NCBI RefSeq assembly: GCF_002160525.1
Contig: NZ_NFKT01000001.1
Coordinates: forward strand, 186,001 to 250,000
Length of the DNA: 64,000 nucleotides
Direction: 5' to 3'
Source: Lachnoclostridium sp. An169
Lineage (GTDB): Bacteria > Bacillota > Clostridia > Lachnospirales > Lachnospiraceae
In this document: positions 35,105-44,089 of the stretch, piece by piece
Layout: each line of letters starts with the position of its first letter
Position numbering within the stretch: position 1 is the stretch's first letter
Notes under the pieces: generated by a model
Told to the model about the DNA's origin: nothing
Database searches by the model: none
What the model saw: the letters and a program-made list of their open reading frames with translations, nothing else
Position numbers and translations under genes: made by a program

Positions 35105-36664
35105 GTGCAAGTAAGTTTAGGCTTATGTATAGTAATTGCCGTGGCCCTCGCGTTGATAGCCGGCGTGATCACTCACCAGGTAACGGTTTCCAGTCTGAAG
35201 AAAAATGCCGAGAACAAGATTGGAAATGCCGAGACCAGAGCGAGAGAGATCATTGACGACGCCGTGAAGACAGCTGAGACGACGAAGAAAGAAGCTCTTC
35301 TTGAGGTCAAGGAAGAGTCCATCCGGACGAAGAATGATCTCGAAAAAGAGACCAAGGAGAGAAGAGCAGAACTGCAGCGCTACGAGAAGAGAGTGCTCGC
35401 AAAGGAAGAAGCTGTTGACAAACGGTCAGATGCGCTCGAACATCGGGAGACAAAGATCTCGTCGAAGGAAGAGCAGCTGCGCCAGCGTGAGAACAAGGTG
35501 GAAGAGCTGAATCAGAAACGTGTACAGGAACTGGAACGAATCTCAGGATTAACCTCCGAACAGGCAAAAGAATATCTGTTGAAAACTGTTGAAGAAGATG
35601 TCAAGCATGACACCGCGAAGATGGTCAGGGAGCTGGAGGCACAGGCCAAGGAAGAGGCAGACAAGAAAGCGAAAGAGTATGTTGTCAACGCCATTCAGAG
35701 ATGTGCTGCTGACCATGTGGCAGAGACGACGATCTCTGTTGTTCAGCTCCCAAGCGATGAGATGAAAGGTCGGATTATCGGGCGGGAAGGAAGAAATATC
35801 CGTACCCTCGAGACGCTGACGGGCGTCGAGCTGATTATCGACGATACACCGGAAGCGGTGGTGCTCTCCGGCTTTGACCCGATCCGGCGCGAGGTTGCAA
35901 GGATTGCGCTGGAACGTCTGATCGTGGATGGAAGAATTCATCCGGCGAGAATTGAGGAAATGGTAGAGAAAGCGCAGAAGGAAGTTGACGCCATGATCCG
36001 CGAGGAAGGAGAGGCAGCTGCACTTGAAGTGGGTGTGCCGGGTATCCATCCGGAGCTGATCAAGCTTCTTGGCCGCATGAAGTTCAGAACGAGCTACGGC
36101 CAGAATGCGCTGAAACATTCGATAGAAGTTGCACAGCTTGCCGGTCTCCTGGCCGGTGAGATCGGGCTCGACGTCAGAGTCGCGAAACGTGCGGGACTGC
36201 TGCACGATATCGGAAAATCCATCGACCATGACGTGGAGGGATCACATATCCAGATCGGGGTGGATCTCTGCAGAAAGTACAAGGAGTCCCCGATCGTTAT
36301 TAATGCTGTGGAAGCGCATCACGGCGATGTGGAACCGCAGTCGCTGATCGCTTGTGTGGTCCAGGCGGCAGATACGATTTCCGCTGCCAGACCGGGAGCG
36401 AGAAGAGAGACCATCGAAACATATACAAACAGATTGAAACAGTTAGAAGACATTACCAACCAGTTTAAAGGTGTGGAAAAATCTTTTGCCATCCAGGCGG
36501 GAAGAGAGATTCGTGTTATGGTAGTTCCAGAGCAGGTATCTGATGATGATATGGTGCTACTGGCCAGGAATATTGCCAAGCAGATTGAGTATGAGCTGGA
36601 ATATCCGGGGCAGATCAAGGTAAATGTAATCCGTGAGTCACGGGCAACAGATTACGCAAAATAG
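35105..36664 (+). CDS. rny: Ribonuclease Y
   Basis: A 519-residue membrane-anchored endoribonuclease that initiates mRNA decay in Firmicutes. It has an N-terminal transmembrane helix (about 3-22), a long charged coiled coil (about 25-200), a KH RNA-binding domain ([15 protein letters not shown], about 223-237), and an HD domain with catalytic HD in [12 protein letters not shown] (about 368-379). It starts with GTG after AAGGAGGTG. It has its own promoter and terminator and is therefore probably monocistronic. Confidence 0.97.
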   Translation: MQVSLGLCIVIAVALALIAGVITHQVTVSSLKKNAENKIGNAETRAREIIDDAVKTAETTKKEALLEVKEESIRTKNDLEKETKERRAELQRYEKRVLAKEEAVDKRSDALEHRETKISSKEEQLRQRENKVEELNQKRVQELERISGLTSEQAKEYLLKTVEEDVKHDTAKMVRELEAQAKEEADKKAKEYVVNAIQRCAADHVAETTISVVQLPSDEMKGRIIGREGRNIRTLETLTGVELIIDDTPEAVVLSGFDPIRREVARIALERLIVDGRIHPARIEEMVEKAQKEVDAMIREEGEAAALEVGVPGIHPELIKLLGRMKFRTSYGQNALKHSIEVAQLAGLLAGEIGLDVRVAKRAGLLHDIGKSIDHDVEGSHIQIGVDLCRKYKESPIVINAVEAHHGDVEPQSLIACVVQAADTISAARPGARRETIETYTNRLKQLEDITNQFKGVEKSFAIQAGREIRVMVVPEQVSDDDMVLLARNIAKQIEYELEYPGQIKVNVIRESRATDYAK

Positions 36665-36690
36665 CATCAGTCGCAGAAAAGGAAAGATAT

Positions 36691-36717
36691 GGCCCTTGTC
36701 GAGAGACGAGGGCCTTT
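36691..36717 (+). terminator. Terminator after rny
   Basis: A 10-bp stem (GGCCCTTGTC / GACGAGGGCC, one G-U) with a GAGA loop, followed by TTT. Confidence 0.85.
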
Positions 36718-36796
36718 GCTATACCGGTTTGCAGTACCGGGAGCAGTATGAAAAGCAAATTGTACAGAAACAGTGTATAATCAGGAGGAGAGAGAC

Positions 36797-37342
36797 ATGA
36801 GCGAGCAGATCAAACGTCTGAAAAGAGAACTGAAATTTAAAGGATCGATCATTGATTTTTACCAGGATACCATGGAGATCAACGGGGATCACACGGTAAT
36901 CTGGGATTTTATCAAACATAAAGGAGCGGCGGCGGTCGTCCCGGTTCTTGACGACGGCAGAATCCTTATGGTGCGGCAGTTCCGCAACGCCCTCGACCGG
37001 TACACGCTGGAGATCCCGGCAGGCGCTCTCGATGCAGAGGATGAGCCGGGCAGAGATTGCGCAGCCAGGGAACTGGAAGAGGAGACAGGATACAGGAGTG
37101 AGAATCTGGAATGGCTTATCACTCTGAGAACGACGGTGGCTTTCTGCAACGAGCGGATTGAAGTCTATGTCGCGAAGAATCTGATCCCCTCGAAGCAGCA
37201 CCTGGATGAGGATGAATTTGTTGAACTGAAAGCGTATACGATTGATGAACTGAAGGAAAAGATCTATTCCGGAGAGATTGAGGATGCCAAGACGGTTTCC
37301 TCCCTCCTTGCGTATGATGTGAAATACAGGAATAAAGAATAA
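36797..37342 (+). CDS. NUDIX hydrolase, ADP-ribose pyrophosphatase type
   Basis: A 181-residue NudF-like hydrolase. The Nudix box reads GALDAEDEPG...AARELEEETGY (about 76-99), with the catalytic RExxEE core; it has one more residue between G and E than the strict pattern. EIPAG just before it is typical of ADP-ribose pyrophosphatases. The gene lies before spoIIM, as nudF does in Bacillus subtilis, which supports both calls. ATG 36797 follows AGGAGG. Confidence 0.9.
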   Translation: MSEQIKRLKRELKFKGSIIDFYQDTMEINGDHTVIWDFIKHKGAAAVVPVLDDGRILMVRQFRNALDRYTLEIPAGALDAEDEPGRDCAARELEEETGYRSENLEWLITLRTTVAFCNERIEVYVAKNLIPSKQHLDEDEFVELKAYTIDELKEKIYSGEIEDAKTVSSLLAYDVKYRNKE

Positions 37343-37350
37343 ATAAGATA

Positions 37351-37471
37351 CCCCGGCATATAATGAAATATCCCTGGGAGGAAGACGTCCCTGCGATACT
37401 GCTGACATGGAGGAAGTGGTGTGAAGATATTTCGTTCAAGAAAACAGCTCCTGGCTTTTTTTATGCCGGGG
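37351..37471 (+). promoter_or_regulatory. Long-range inverted repeat over the spoIIM start
   Basis: CCCCGGCATA (37351-37360) is exactly complementary to TATGCCGGGG (37462-37471), and the second arm lies inside the spoIIM coding region and is followed by TTTTT. The mRNA could fold the ribosome binding site into a loop or form an attenuator. This is suggestive only. Confidence 0.35.
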
Positions 37472-37960
37472 TTTTTAATTGGAATCATATATGTGAATTT
37501 TGTGGCGAAAAAATATGTGGCTGAGCCGGGAATTTTCAGTGATTATTTTCTTCAGCAGTTTCAGAATACGCGGATCGACGGAGGAGAATATATCTGGTAT
37601 CTCATACGTCTGCGCCTTCTTCCGTTCCTGGCTCTCTTTGGTCTTTCCTGCACAAAGGCAAGGAAGATCAGCGCGGTCCTCTTTCTGATGTGGACTGGCA
37701 TGTCCGGCGGAATCCTGATTTCCACGGCAGTGCTCAGTCTGGGAATCAAGGGAAGCATGCTTTGTATTGTGGGGATTTTTCCCCAGTTTATTTTTTACAT
37801 ACCGGCTTTTCTTGTACTGCTCTGGTACTGCTGCAGTTATCCCCAGACCCGGTGGAACCGGCAGAAGACCGTGTTCGTTGTTCTGATGCTCGCTCTGGGA
37901 ATGATTCTGGAAATGTATGTAAATCCGGTTCTGGTCCGTGCGTTTCTCGCGGTAATGTGA
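37421..37960 (+). CDS. spoIIM: Stage II sporulation protein M
   Basis: A 179-residue integral membrane protein with about five transmembrane helices (about 10-28, 60-80, 88-105, 110-135, 150-170). The pattern VLSLGIKGSMLCIVGIFPQF and YIPAFLVLLWYC resembles SpoIIM, which with SpoIIP and SpoIID remodels peptidoglycan during forespore engulfment. Adjacency to a nudF-like gene supports the call. It is slightly shorter than B. subtilis SpoIIM (about 214). It begins with GTG after AGGAAG. Confidence 0.8.
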   Translation: MKIFRSRKQLLAFFMPGFLIGIIYVNFVAKKYVAEPGIFSDYFLQQFQNTRIDGGEYIWYLIRLRLLPFLALFGLSCTKARKISAVLFLMWTGMSGGILISTAVLSLGIKGSMLCIVGIFPQFIFYIPAFLVLLWYCCSYPQTRWNRQKTVFVVLMLALGMILEMYVNPVLVRAFLAVM

Positions 37961-38009
37961 AAAACCCGGGAAGACTGCCCCTGTTTAAGAGGCGGTCTTT
38001 CTGGGTTTT
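37961..38009. terminator. Bidirectional terminator between spoIIM and the SpoVB-like gene
   Basis: A long imperfect stem (AAAACCCGGGAAGACTGCC with its complement around a short loop) has A and T runs at its two ends. It overlaps the 3' end of the convergent minus-strand gene. Confidence 0.8.
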
Positions 38010-39322
38010 CTGCTTCTTCCGGCTGTAAAAAGGGTTATGAGCGAAAGCAAAGATACGAGCATCTGGCTTGCCAGAAGACCCCACAGGTATCCCTGGATCC
38101 CAAACCGGGGAATTGCCAGAAAGACACTGGCAATGCGGACCAGGAGCCCGGAAGTGCTGATCAGAAAAGTGAATCCTGTTTTCCCGAGACCGTTGATCGT
38201 GCTGCCGAGGGCTGCGTTCGTGTACAGGAAGGGGCAGATCCATGCCAGCGTAAGGATGAATTTCCCTGCCGTACTGCTGTGAAACAGGAGACTGCCGATC
38301 AGGTTTCCGGTCAGAAGGAAGAAGAGGCAGCAGGAAAGTCCGAGAATGAAGCAGCTCCCCGCGGCGCGGGATATAAGCAGAGCCAGATCTTTCTTTTTCC
38401 CGGAGGCCTGCGCTGTGGTGACGGCAGGCAGGAGCATGGTGCTCACGGAACTGGTAATGGCGGAGGGGAAAAGGATGCAGGGCAGTGCCATCCCGGTGAG
38501 AACACCGTATGTACTGAGTGATTCGGACGTGCTCATCCCGTAAAGTTTCAGGCAGGCGGGAATGGATGCGGCCTCCACGCTCTGCAGCAGCGTCACTGCT
38601 GTGCGGTTGGCTGTGAGCGGTGCAGAGAGCCGGATGAGTCCCGCCGCACTGCGGCAGAGCCGGATGGGACCGGGCCGTGGGGAAGGCCGGAAGTCACGGA
38701 AGAGCAGGCGGGAGGAGACGAAGGCTGAGATCAGCTCCCCTGCTACGATGCCCGCTGCGGCGAGCTGGATGGAAGGGATCCGTCCGTTTTCCCGGAGCAG
38801 GAAAAAAAGAAGAAGCACCGTGAGGATCCGTCCGGTCTGTTCTGCAAGCTGGGAGAGAGCGGGGATCCGTGTCCTCTGCATTCCGAAGCTGTAACCGCAG
38901 ATACAGCTGTGGACGGCGGCACAGGGGAGCGCGTAGGTGATGATTACAAGGAGCGGGGCGCATCGGGCATCACCGAGAAAGGTCTCGGCAATAAATACCG
39001 TATTCTGCTGAACGATAAGTACTGCCAGAAAGGAGAGAGAGACGGTGAGGATCAGCGCTGCGTAAAGGGCAGATACTGCCTCTGTTTTCCTGCCCAGGGA
39101 GATCTTTTCCGCCACGGTGCGGGAAAGGGCTGTCTCAATCCCGGCGATGCCCACAGAGACGCACAGGGCATAGACGGGAAAGACAAGCTGGTAGAGCCCT
39201 ACGTTTTCCTCGCCGAATGCGTGGCTTAGAAAAATACGGAAAAAGAACCCCATAAAACGGCTGGCAAGCCCGGCTCCGGTGAGAACCAGCGTGCCCCGGA
39301 TCATCGTCTGTTTCAATGTCAT
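37985..39322 (-). CDS. SpoVB/MurJ-like polysaccharide flippase
   Basis: A 445-residue MOP-superfamily transporter with about 12-14 transmembrane helices. The N-terminus IRGTLVLTGAGLASRFMGFFFR and GEENVGLYQLVFPVYALC are characteristic of SpoVB/YtgP-type oligosaccharide flippases. SpoVB is required for the spore cortex, and the family moves lipid-linked precursors across the membrane; which one this serves is not certain. It is convergent with spoIIM. Confidence 0.88.
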   Translation of the reverse strand: MTLKQTMIRGTLVLTGAGLASRFMGFFFRIFLSHAFGEENVGLYQLVFPVYALCVSVGIAGIETALSRTVAEKISLGRKTEAVSALYAALILTVSLSFLAVLIVQQNTVFIAETFLGDARCAPLLVIITYALPCAAVHSCICGYSFGMQRTRIPALSQLAEQTGRILTVLLLFFLLRENGRIPSIQLAAAGIVAGELISAFVSSRLLFRDFRPSPRPGPIRLCRSAAGLIRLSAPLTANRTAVTLLQSVEAASIPACLKLYGMSTSESLSTYGVLTGMALPCILFPSAITSSVSTMLLPAVTTAQASGKKKDLALLISRAAGSCFILGLSCCLFFLLTGNLIGSLLFHSSTAGKFILTLAWICPFLYTNAALGSTINGLGKTGFTFLISTSGLLVRIASVFLAIPRFGIQGYLWGLLASQMLVSLLSLITLFTAGRSRKPRKTAS

Positions 39323-39380
39323 AATTTTCAGGTGCCTCCGAAATAATTTCCGGTTTTTATAACATATTCCGGATTTTGCC

Positions 39381-39409
39381 TTGACAGAACGGTAAACGGG
39401 TGATATTCT
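39381..39409 (+). promoter_or_regulatory. Promoter of the Rrf2-isc operon
   Basis: TTGACA (39381-39386), a 17-bp spacer and TATTCT (39404-39409), 53 bp before the start of the regulator gene. Confidence 0.75.
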
Positions 39410-39421
39410 ACAAAAGGAAAT

Positions 39422-39438
39422 CCTAGTAAAATACTAGG
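39422..39438 (+). promoter_or_regulatory. Candidate Rrf2/IscR operator
   Basis: A perfect palindrome CCTAGTA-AAA-TACTAGG lies just after the -10 box and covers the transcription start, the position expected for an autoregulatory Rrf2 site. Confidence 0.75.
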
Positions 39439-39462
39439 GAATACAATCCGGGAGGATGGAAA

Positions 39463-39924
39463 ATGAAACTTTCTACGAAAGGGAGATATGGTTTGCGTGC
39501 GCTGATTGACCTTGCCCGGTACAGTGCCGGCGGACCTGTCTCGATTACGAGTATTTCCGAGAGGCAGGAGATTTCCGAGCGGTATCTGGAACAGCTGATG
39601 TCTCTTCTGAAAAAAGCGGGACTGGTAAAGAGTATCCGTGGAGCAGGAGGAGGATATGTGCTTGCAAAAGAGCCCGAACAGATTTCCGTGGGAGATGTGC
39701 TCCGCGCCCTGGAGGGCAGCCTGGATCCGGTGGACTGTGCAGGGCTTGACCCGGAGGGCGGCTGTGATATAGCAGACAGCTGTGTGACAAAATATGTCTG
39801 GAAGCGAATCAACGAGAGTATCAACCGTACTGTGGATGAGATCCGACTGGACCAGCTTGTGGAGGAGAGCAGAAAGCTGGGCTGCGACAGGAAAGACCTG
39901 GCACCGCAGGGGTGCAGGAACTGA
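39463..39924 (+). CDS. iscR: Rrf2-family (IscR-like) transcriptional regulator
   Basis: A 153-residue Rrf2 winged-helix protein. It has MKLSTKGRYGLRALIDLA at the N-terminus, the recognition helix region SERYLEQLMSLLKKAGLV, and the wing RGAGGGYVLA (about 60-69). Three cysteines (CAGLDPEGGCDIADSC, about 92-107) match the Fe-S ligand spacing of IscR. It probably senses Fe-S status and controls the following desulfurase, scaffold and mnmA genes. A palindrome at 39422-39438 is the likely target. Confidence 0.9.
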   Translation: MKLSTKGRYGLRALIDLARYSAGGPVSITSISERQEISERYLEQLMSLLKKAGLVKSIRGAGGGYVLAKEPEQISVGDVLRALEGSLDPVDCAGLDPEGGCDIADSCVTKYVWKRINESINRTVDEIRLDQLVEESRKLGCDRKDLAPQGCRN

Positions 39925-39975
39925 AAAAAGAATATCCGGAAATACAGTGGACAATATAAATTTGGAGGGAACAAT

Positions 39976-41166
39976 ATGGAAAAACTGATATACCTTGACA
40001 ATGCGGCGACGACAAAGACAGCTCCCGAAGTTGTGGAGGCGATGCTGCCGTATTTTACGGAACATTTCGGCAATCCTTCGTCTGTGTACGGATTTGCCGC
40101 GGCAAATAAAGAAGTGATTACAAAGCAGCGGGATATCATAGCAGGAGTGCTCGGGGCGAAGAACAATGAGATCTACTTTACCGCAGGGGGAACAGAGAGC
40201 GACAACTGGGCGCTGATTGCCACAGCGGAAGCATATGCGTCGAAAGGAAAGCATATCATCACCAGCAAAATTGAACACCACGCGGTTCTGCATACCTGTG
40301 AGTATCTGGAAAAGCGGGGATATGAGGTGACTTACCTGGATGTGGATGAGAACGGACTGGTGCGCCCGGAAGATGTGGAGGCGGCCATCCGTCCGGATAC
40401 GATCCTCATCTCCATCATGTTTGCCAACAACGAGATCGGCTCCATACAGCCCATACAGGAGATCGGGAAAATCGCCCGTGCCCACGGAGTTCTCTTCCAT
40501 ACGGACGCGGTGCAGGCTTTCGCCCAGATCCCGATCAATGTGGACGAGTGCTGCATCGATATGCTGAGCGCAAGCGGACACAAGCTGAACGGTCCCAAGG
40601 GAATCGGCTTCCTCTATATCCGCAAAGGCGTGAAGATCCGCTCCTTTATCCATGGAGGCGCCCAGGAGAGAAAGCGCCGCGCCGGGACGGAGAATGTGCC
40701 GGGAATCGTGGGCCTCGGGAAAGCGGTGGAACTTGCGGCTGCGTCCATGGAAGAGAGGGCCGGGAAAGAGTCTGGGCTCAGGGATTACCTGATCGGCAGA
40801 ATCGAGGCGGAGATCCCGTACTGCCGTTTAAACGGAGACCGGGAGAAGAGGCTTCCCAACAACGTCAACTTCAGTTTTCAGTTTATCGAGGGAGAGTCCC
40901 TGCTGATCATGCTTGATATGAAAGGAATCTGTGCATCAAGCGGGTCAGCCTGCACGTCCGGTTCCCTGGATCCGTCCCATGTACTTCTGGCGATCGGGCT
41001 GCCCCATGAGATTGCCCACGGTTCTCTGAGAATGACGCTGGGGGCGGACACGACGAAGGAAGACCTGGACTATACCGTGGACTGCTTAAAAGAAATCGTG
41101 GCACAGCTTCGCAGCATGTCGCCGCTTTACGAGGATTTTGTGAAGAAACAGGAAAAGAATAAGTAA
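39976..41166 (+). CDS. Cysteine desulfurase (NifS/IscS)
   Basis: A 396-residue PLP enzyme that takes sulfur from cysteine as a persulfide. It has the N-terminal YLDNAATTK (6-14), HHAVLH with the PLP-stacking His (about 101), the PLP Lys in SGHKLNGPKG (about 203-212) and the active-site Cys loop SSGSACTSG (about 321-329). It supplies sulfur to the scaffold (next gene) and to MnmA. Spacing to the next gene is 43 bp. Confidence 0.95.
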   Translation: MEKLIYLDNAATTKTAPEVVEAMLPYFTEHFGNPSSVYGFAAANKEVITKQRDIIAGVLGAKNNEIYFTAGGTESDNWALIATAEAYASKGKHIITSKIEHHAVLHTCEYLEKRGYEVTYLDVDENGLVRPEDVEAAIRPDTILISIMFANNEIGSIQPIQEIGKIARAHGVLFHTDAVQAFAQIPINVDECCIDMLSASGHKLNGPKGIGFLYIRKGVKIRSFIHGGAQERKRRAGTENVPGIVGLGKAVELAAASMEERAGKESGLRDYLIGRIEAEIPYCRLNGDREKRLPNNVNFSFQFIEGESLLIMLDMKGICASSGSACTSGSLDPSHVLLAIGLPHEIAHGSLRMTLGADTTKEDLDYTVDCLKEIVAQLRSMSPLYEDFVKKQEKNK

Positions 41167-41209
41167 TCAGACCAGAAAAGAGAGAAAATTACCGGAAGGA
41201 GAAAAAATA

Positions 41210-41650
41210 ATGTATACAGAAAAAGTAATGGATCATTTTCAGCACCCGAGAAATGTAGGAGAGATTGAGAACGCAAGCGGCGTGGGAACCGTTGGCAACG
41301 CAAAGTGCGGGGATATCATGAGAATCTATCTCGATATCGATGAGAACCAGATTATCCGCGATGTGAAATTCAAGACATTCGGCTGCGGCGCAGCGGTTGC
41401 TACAAGCAGTATGGCAACCGAGCTGGTCAAAGGAAAGAACATCCAGGAAGCCATGCAGGTGACAAACAAGGCGGTTATGGAAGCGCTGGACGGACTCCCG
41501 CCGGTGAAGGTGCACTGTTCCCTGCTCGCGGAGGAGGCCATCCACGCGGCTCTCTGGGACTATGCCGAGAAGAACGGAATTAAGATCGAAGGCCTTACGA
41601 AGCCGAAATCAGATATCCATGAAGATGAAGAGGAAGAAGAGGAATACTGA
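41210..41650 (+). CDS. Fe-S cluster scaffold protein (IscU/NifU N-terminal type)
   Basis: A 146-residue IscU-like scaffold. The three ligand cysteines are seen in GNAKCGDIM (about 36), TFGCGAA (about 61) and KVHCSLLAEE (about 104), with the conserved Asp after the first. The C-terminal tail is very acidic (DEDEEEEEEY). It assembles Fe-S clusters with sulfur from the preceding desulfurase. Its stop codon overlaps the mnmA start by one base. Confidence 0.95.
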   Translation: MYTEKVMDHFQHPRNVGEIENASGVGTVGNAKCGDIMRIYLDIDENQIIRDVKFKTFGCGAAVATSSMATELVKGKNIQEAMQVTNKAVMEALDGLPPVKVHCSLLAEEAIHAALWDYAEKNGIKIEGLTKPKSDIHEDEEEEEEY

Positions 41651-42720
41651 TGAAGACAGTTGTGGTGGGAATGTCCGGGGGCGTCGACTCGTCTGTGGCG
41701 GCATACCTTCTGAAAAAGGAAGGATACCGTGTCATCGGCGTCACAATGCAGATCTGGCAGGATGAGGAGCCGGAGCATATGGAGGAAAACGGGGGATGCT
41801 GCGGGCTAAGCGCGGTGGATGACGCCAGGAGAGTGGCTGCTGCACTGGAGATCCCCTACTATGTGATGAACTTTAAAGAAGAGTTCCGGAAGTATGTTAT
41901 CGACTATTTTGTGAAAGAATATGAGAACGGACGGACGCCAAATCCGTGCATTGCCTGCAACCGTTTTGTAAAATGGGAGGCTCTCCTTTCGAGAAGCCTC
42001 TCTATCGGCGCGGACTATATTGCCACCGGGCACTACGCCCGGATCGAACAGCTCCCGAATGGCAGATATGCGCTCCGCCGTTCGGCGGTTCCGGTAAAGG
42101 ATCAGACCTATGCACTCTACAATCTGACCCAGGAGCAGCTTTCCCGGACACTGATGCCTGTGGGAGCATATTCGAAGGATGAGATCCGCTCCATTGCGGA
42201 CGAGATCGGTCTGACGGTAGCGCAGAAGCCGGACAGTCAGGACATCTGTTTTGTGCCGGACGGGGATTATGCCTCCTTTATTGAGGAAGAAACCGGCAAA
42301 AGAGCACAGGAAGGAAACTTCGTGGCGCCGGACGGGACGGTTCTGGGCAGGCATAAAGGAATTATTCACTATACGGTGGGACAGAGAAAGGGGCTGGGGA
42401 TTGCCCTGGGGCATCCGGTCTACGTGCTGGAGATCCGCCCGGAGACCAACGAGGTGGTCCTTGGGACCTACGAGGAATCTCTGACCCGTACTGTCCGGGC
42501 AGTCAGCCTGAATTTCATGTCGGAGCCGGATCTGCCGGAGCCGAAGCGGGTGTTCGCCAAGATCCGCTACAATCACAGAGGAGCCTGGTGTACGGCGGAG
42601 AGGACCGGAAAGGATGAGATCGTCTGTACCTTCGACGAGCCCCAGAGAGCGGTGACGCCGGGACAGGCGCTGGTTCTTTACGACGGCGAATATGTCCTGG
42701 GAGGCGGGACGATCGTATAG
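41650..42720 (+). CDS. mnmA: tRNA-specific 2-thiouridylase MnmA
   Basis: A 356-residue enzyme adding sulfur to U34 of tRNA-Lys, Glu and Gln. It has the PP-loop SGGVDSSVAA (9-18), the nucleophilic Cys in NPCIACNR (about 98-105), and the second Cys in SQDICFVPDG (about 196-205). It depends on the cysteine desulfurase two genes upstream, which explains the operon. Translation is coupled to the scaffold gene (TGATG). Confidence 0.96.
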   Translation: MKTVVVGMSGGVDSSVAAYLLKKEGYRVIGVTMQIWQDEEPEHMEENGGCCGLSAVDDARRVAAALEIPYYVMNFKEEFRKYVIDYFVKEYENGRTPNPCIACNRFVKWEALLSRSLSIGADYIATGHYARIEQLPNGRYALRRSAVPVKDQTYALYNLTQEQLSRTLMPVGAYSKDEIRSIADEIGLTVAQKPDSQDICFVPDGDYASFIEEETGKRAQEGNFVAPDGTVLGRHKGIIHYTVGQRKGLGIALGHPVYVLEIRPETNEVVLGTYEESLTRTVRAVSLNFMSEPDLPEPKRVFAKIRYNHRGAWCTAERTGKDEIVCTFDEPQRAVTPGQALVLYDGEYVLGGGTIV

Positions 42721-42790
42721 GGAAGGCGGGAAAAAACCGCTTCTGTGCGAAAAAGGCATAGTAAAACATGGCAAAAATCTATTTTGGTAC

Positions 42791-42819
42791 TTGAATTTTT
42801 GTCCCTTGTTTAGTACAAT
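42791..42819 (+). promoter_or_regulatory. gap promoter
   Basis: TTGAAT (42791-42796), a 17-bp spacer and TACAAT (42814-42819), 104 bp before the gap start. Confidence 0.75.
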
Positions 42820-42832
42820 TATTTCGTAGTTG

Positions 42833-42892
42833 ATGAATCTTTAACAATCATGGATCTGTTAAGGGTTCATTGCCATGACTGGTATACAGTCA
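42833..42892 (+). promoter_or_regulatory. Structured gap leader with two hairpins
   Basis: The first hairpin (42833-42870) has a 14-bp stem with two G-U pairs and a 10-nt loop. The second (42876-42892, TGACTG-gtata-CAGTCA) is followed by AAAATTTTT. Together they fill the leader between the transcription start and the AGGAGG. Confidence 0.65.
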
Positions 42893-42923
42893 AAATTTTT
42901 AAAACTTTTAGGAGGAATTAATC

Positions 42924-43943
42924 ATGGCAGTAAAAGTAGCGATTAATGGATTTGGACGTATCGGACGTCTTGCTTTCAGACAGATGTTTGGGGCAGAGGG
43001 ATTTGAGATTGTTGCAATCAACGATCTGACATCCCCGAAGATGCTTGCTCACTTACTGAAATATGACTCAACACAGGGCAAATATGCACTGGCTGACAAG
43101 GTTGAGGCAGGAGAGGATTCCATCACTGTTGACGGAAAAGAGATCAAGATCTATGCTGAGGCTGACGCTAAGAACCTTCCGTGGGGAGAGATCGGCGTTG
43201 ACGTAGTTCTCGAGTGTACAGGCTTCTACACAAAGAAAGAGAAAGCTCACGCACACATCGAGGCAGGTGCTAAGAAAGTTATCATCTCCGCACCGGCAGG
43301 AAATGATCTTCCGACAATCGTTTACAATGTAAACCACGAGACACTGACAAAGGATGACGACATTATTTCTGCTGCATCCTGTACAACAAACTGCCTGGCT
43401 CCGATGGCTAAGGCTCTGAACGACCTTGTACCGATCAAATCCGGTATCATGTGCACAATCCACGCTTACACAGGCGATCAGATGACACTGGACGGACCGC
43501 AGAGAAAAGGCGATCTGAGAAGATCCCGTGCAGCTGCAGTTAACATCGTTCCGAACAGCACAGGTGCTGCTAAGGCAATCGGTCTTGTTATTCCGGAACT
43601 GAACGGCAAACTGATCGGTTCTGCACAGCGTGTTCCGACTCCGACAGGATCCACAACAATCCTGACAGCAGTTGTTGACGGAGAAGTTACAGTTGATCAG
43701 ATCAACGCAGCTATGAAGGCAGCAGCTAACGAGTCCTACGGATACAACGAGGATCAGATCGTATCCAGCGATATCGTTGGTATGACATACGGCTCTCTGT
43801 TCGACGCTACACAGACAATGTGTCTGCCGGTTGGCGACGGCACAACAGAGGTTCAGGTTGTTTCCTGGTATGACAACGAGAACTCCTACACAAGCCAGAT
43901 GGTAAGAACAATCAAATACTTTGGAAAACTTCTTGAGGCTTAA
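42924..43943 (+). CDS. gap: Glyceraldehyde-3-phosphate dehydrogenase
   Basis: A 339-residue type I NAD-dependent GAPDH. It has the Rossmann start [14 protein letters not shown] (7-20), the catalytic Cys in SCTTNCLAP (about 153-161), and [14 protein letters not shown] near the C-terminus. It oxidises glyceraldehyde-3-phosphate in glycolysis. Codon use is strongly biased, as in a highly expressed gene, unlike most neighbours. Pgk and tpiA follow. Confidence 0.98.
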   Translation: MAVKVAINGFGRIGRLAFRQMFGAEGFEIVAINDLTSPKMLAHLLKYDSTQGKYALADKVEAGEDSITVDGKEIKIYAEADAKNLPWGEIGVDVVLECTGFYTKKEKAHAHIEAGAKKVIISAPAGNDLPTIVYNVNHETLTKDDDIISAASCTTNCLAPMAKALNDLVPIKSGIMCTIHAYTGDQMTLDGPQRKGDLRRSRAAAVNIVPNSTGAAKAIGLVIPELNGKLIGSAQRVPTPTGSTTILTAVVDGEVTVDQINAAMKAAANESYGYNEDQIVSSDIVGMTYGSLFDATQTMCLPVGDGTTEVQVVSWYDNENSYTSQMVRTIKYFGKLLEA

Positions 43944-43999
43944 TTGTCCGTAAGGAACAGCTTGAGTATCATAGTTTTTTGAATTATTGACTCACAATG

Positions 44000-44034
44000 G
44001 GGTCCGGTCTTATTGTAGGACCGGACCCTGTTTC
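44000..44034 (+). terminator. Intercistronic terminator between gap and pgk
   Basis: A perfect 10-bp stem (GGGTCCGGTC / GACCGGACCC) with a 9-nt loop, followed by TGTTT. A weak T run makes partial read-through likely. Confidence 0.75.
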
Positions 44035-44041
44035 GTGAAAA

Positions 44042-44061
44042 AGCAGGGTATATGCCCTGCT
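44042..44061 (+). promoter_or_regulatory. Leader hairpin before pgk
   Basis: A perfect 7-bp stem (AGCAGGG / CCCTGCT) with a 6-nt loop, about 15 bp before the pgk ribosome binding site (CAGGAGG). Confidence 0.6.
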
Positions 44062-44089
44062 GGCATGATAGAAACAGGAGGCTATAAAA

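Noticed and set aside
36753..36781. TATAAT just before the NUDIX gene as a promoter
   Set aside because: No -35 box is at the right distance and transcription would begin at the ribosome binding site.
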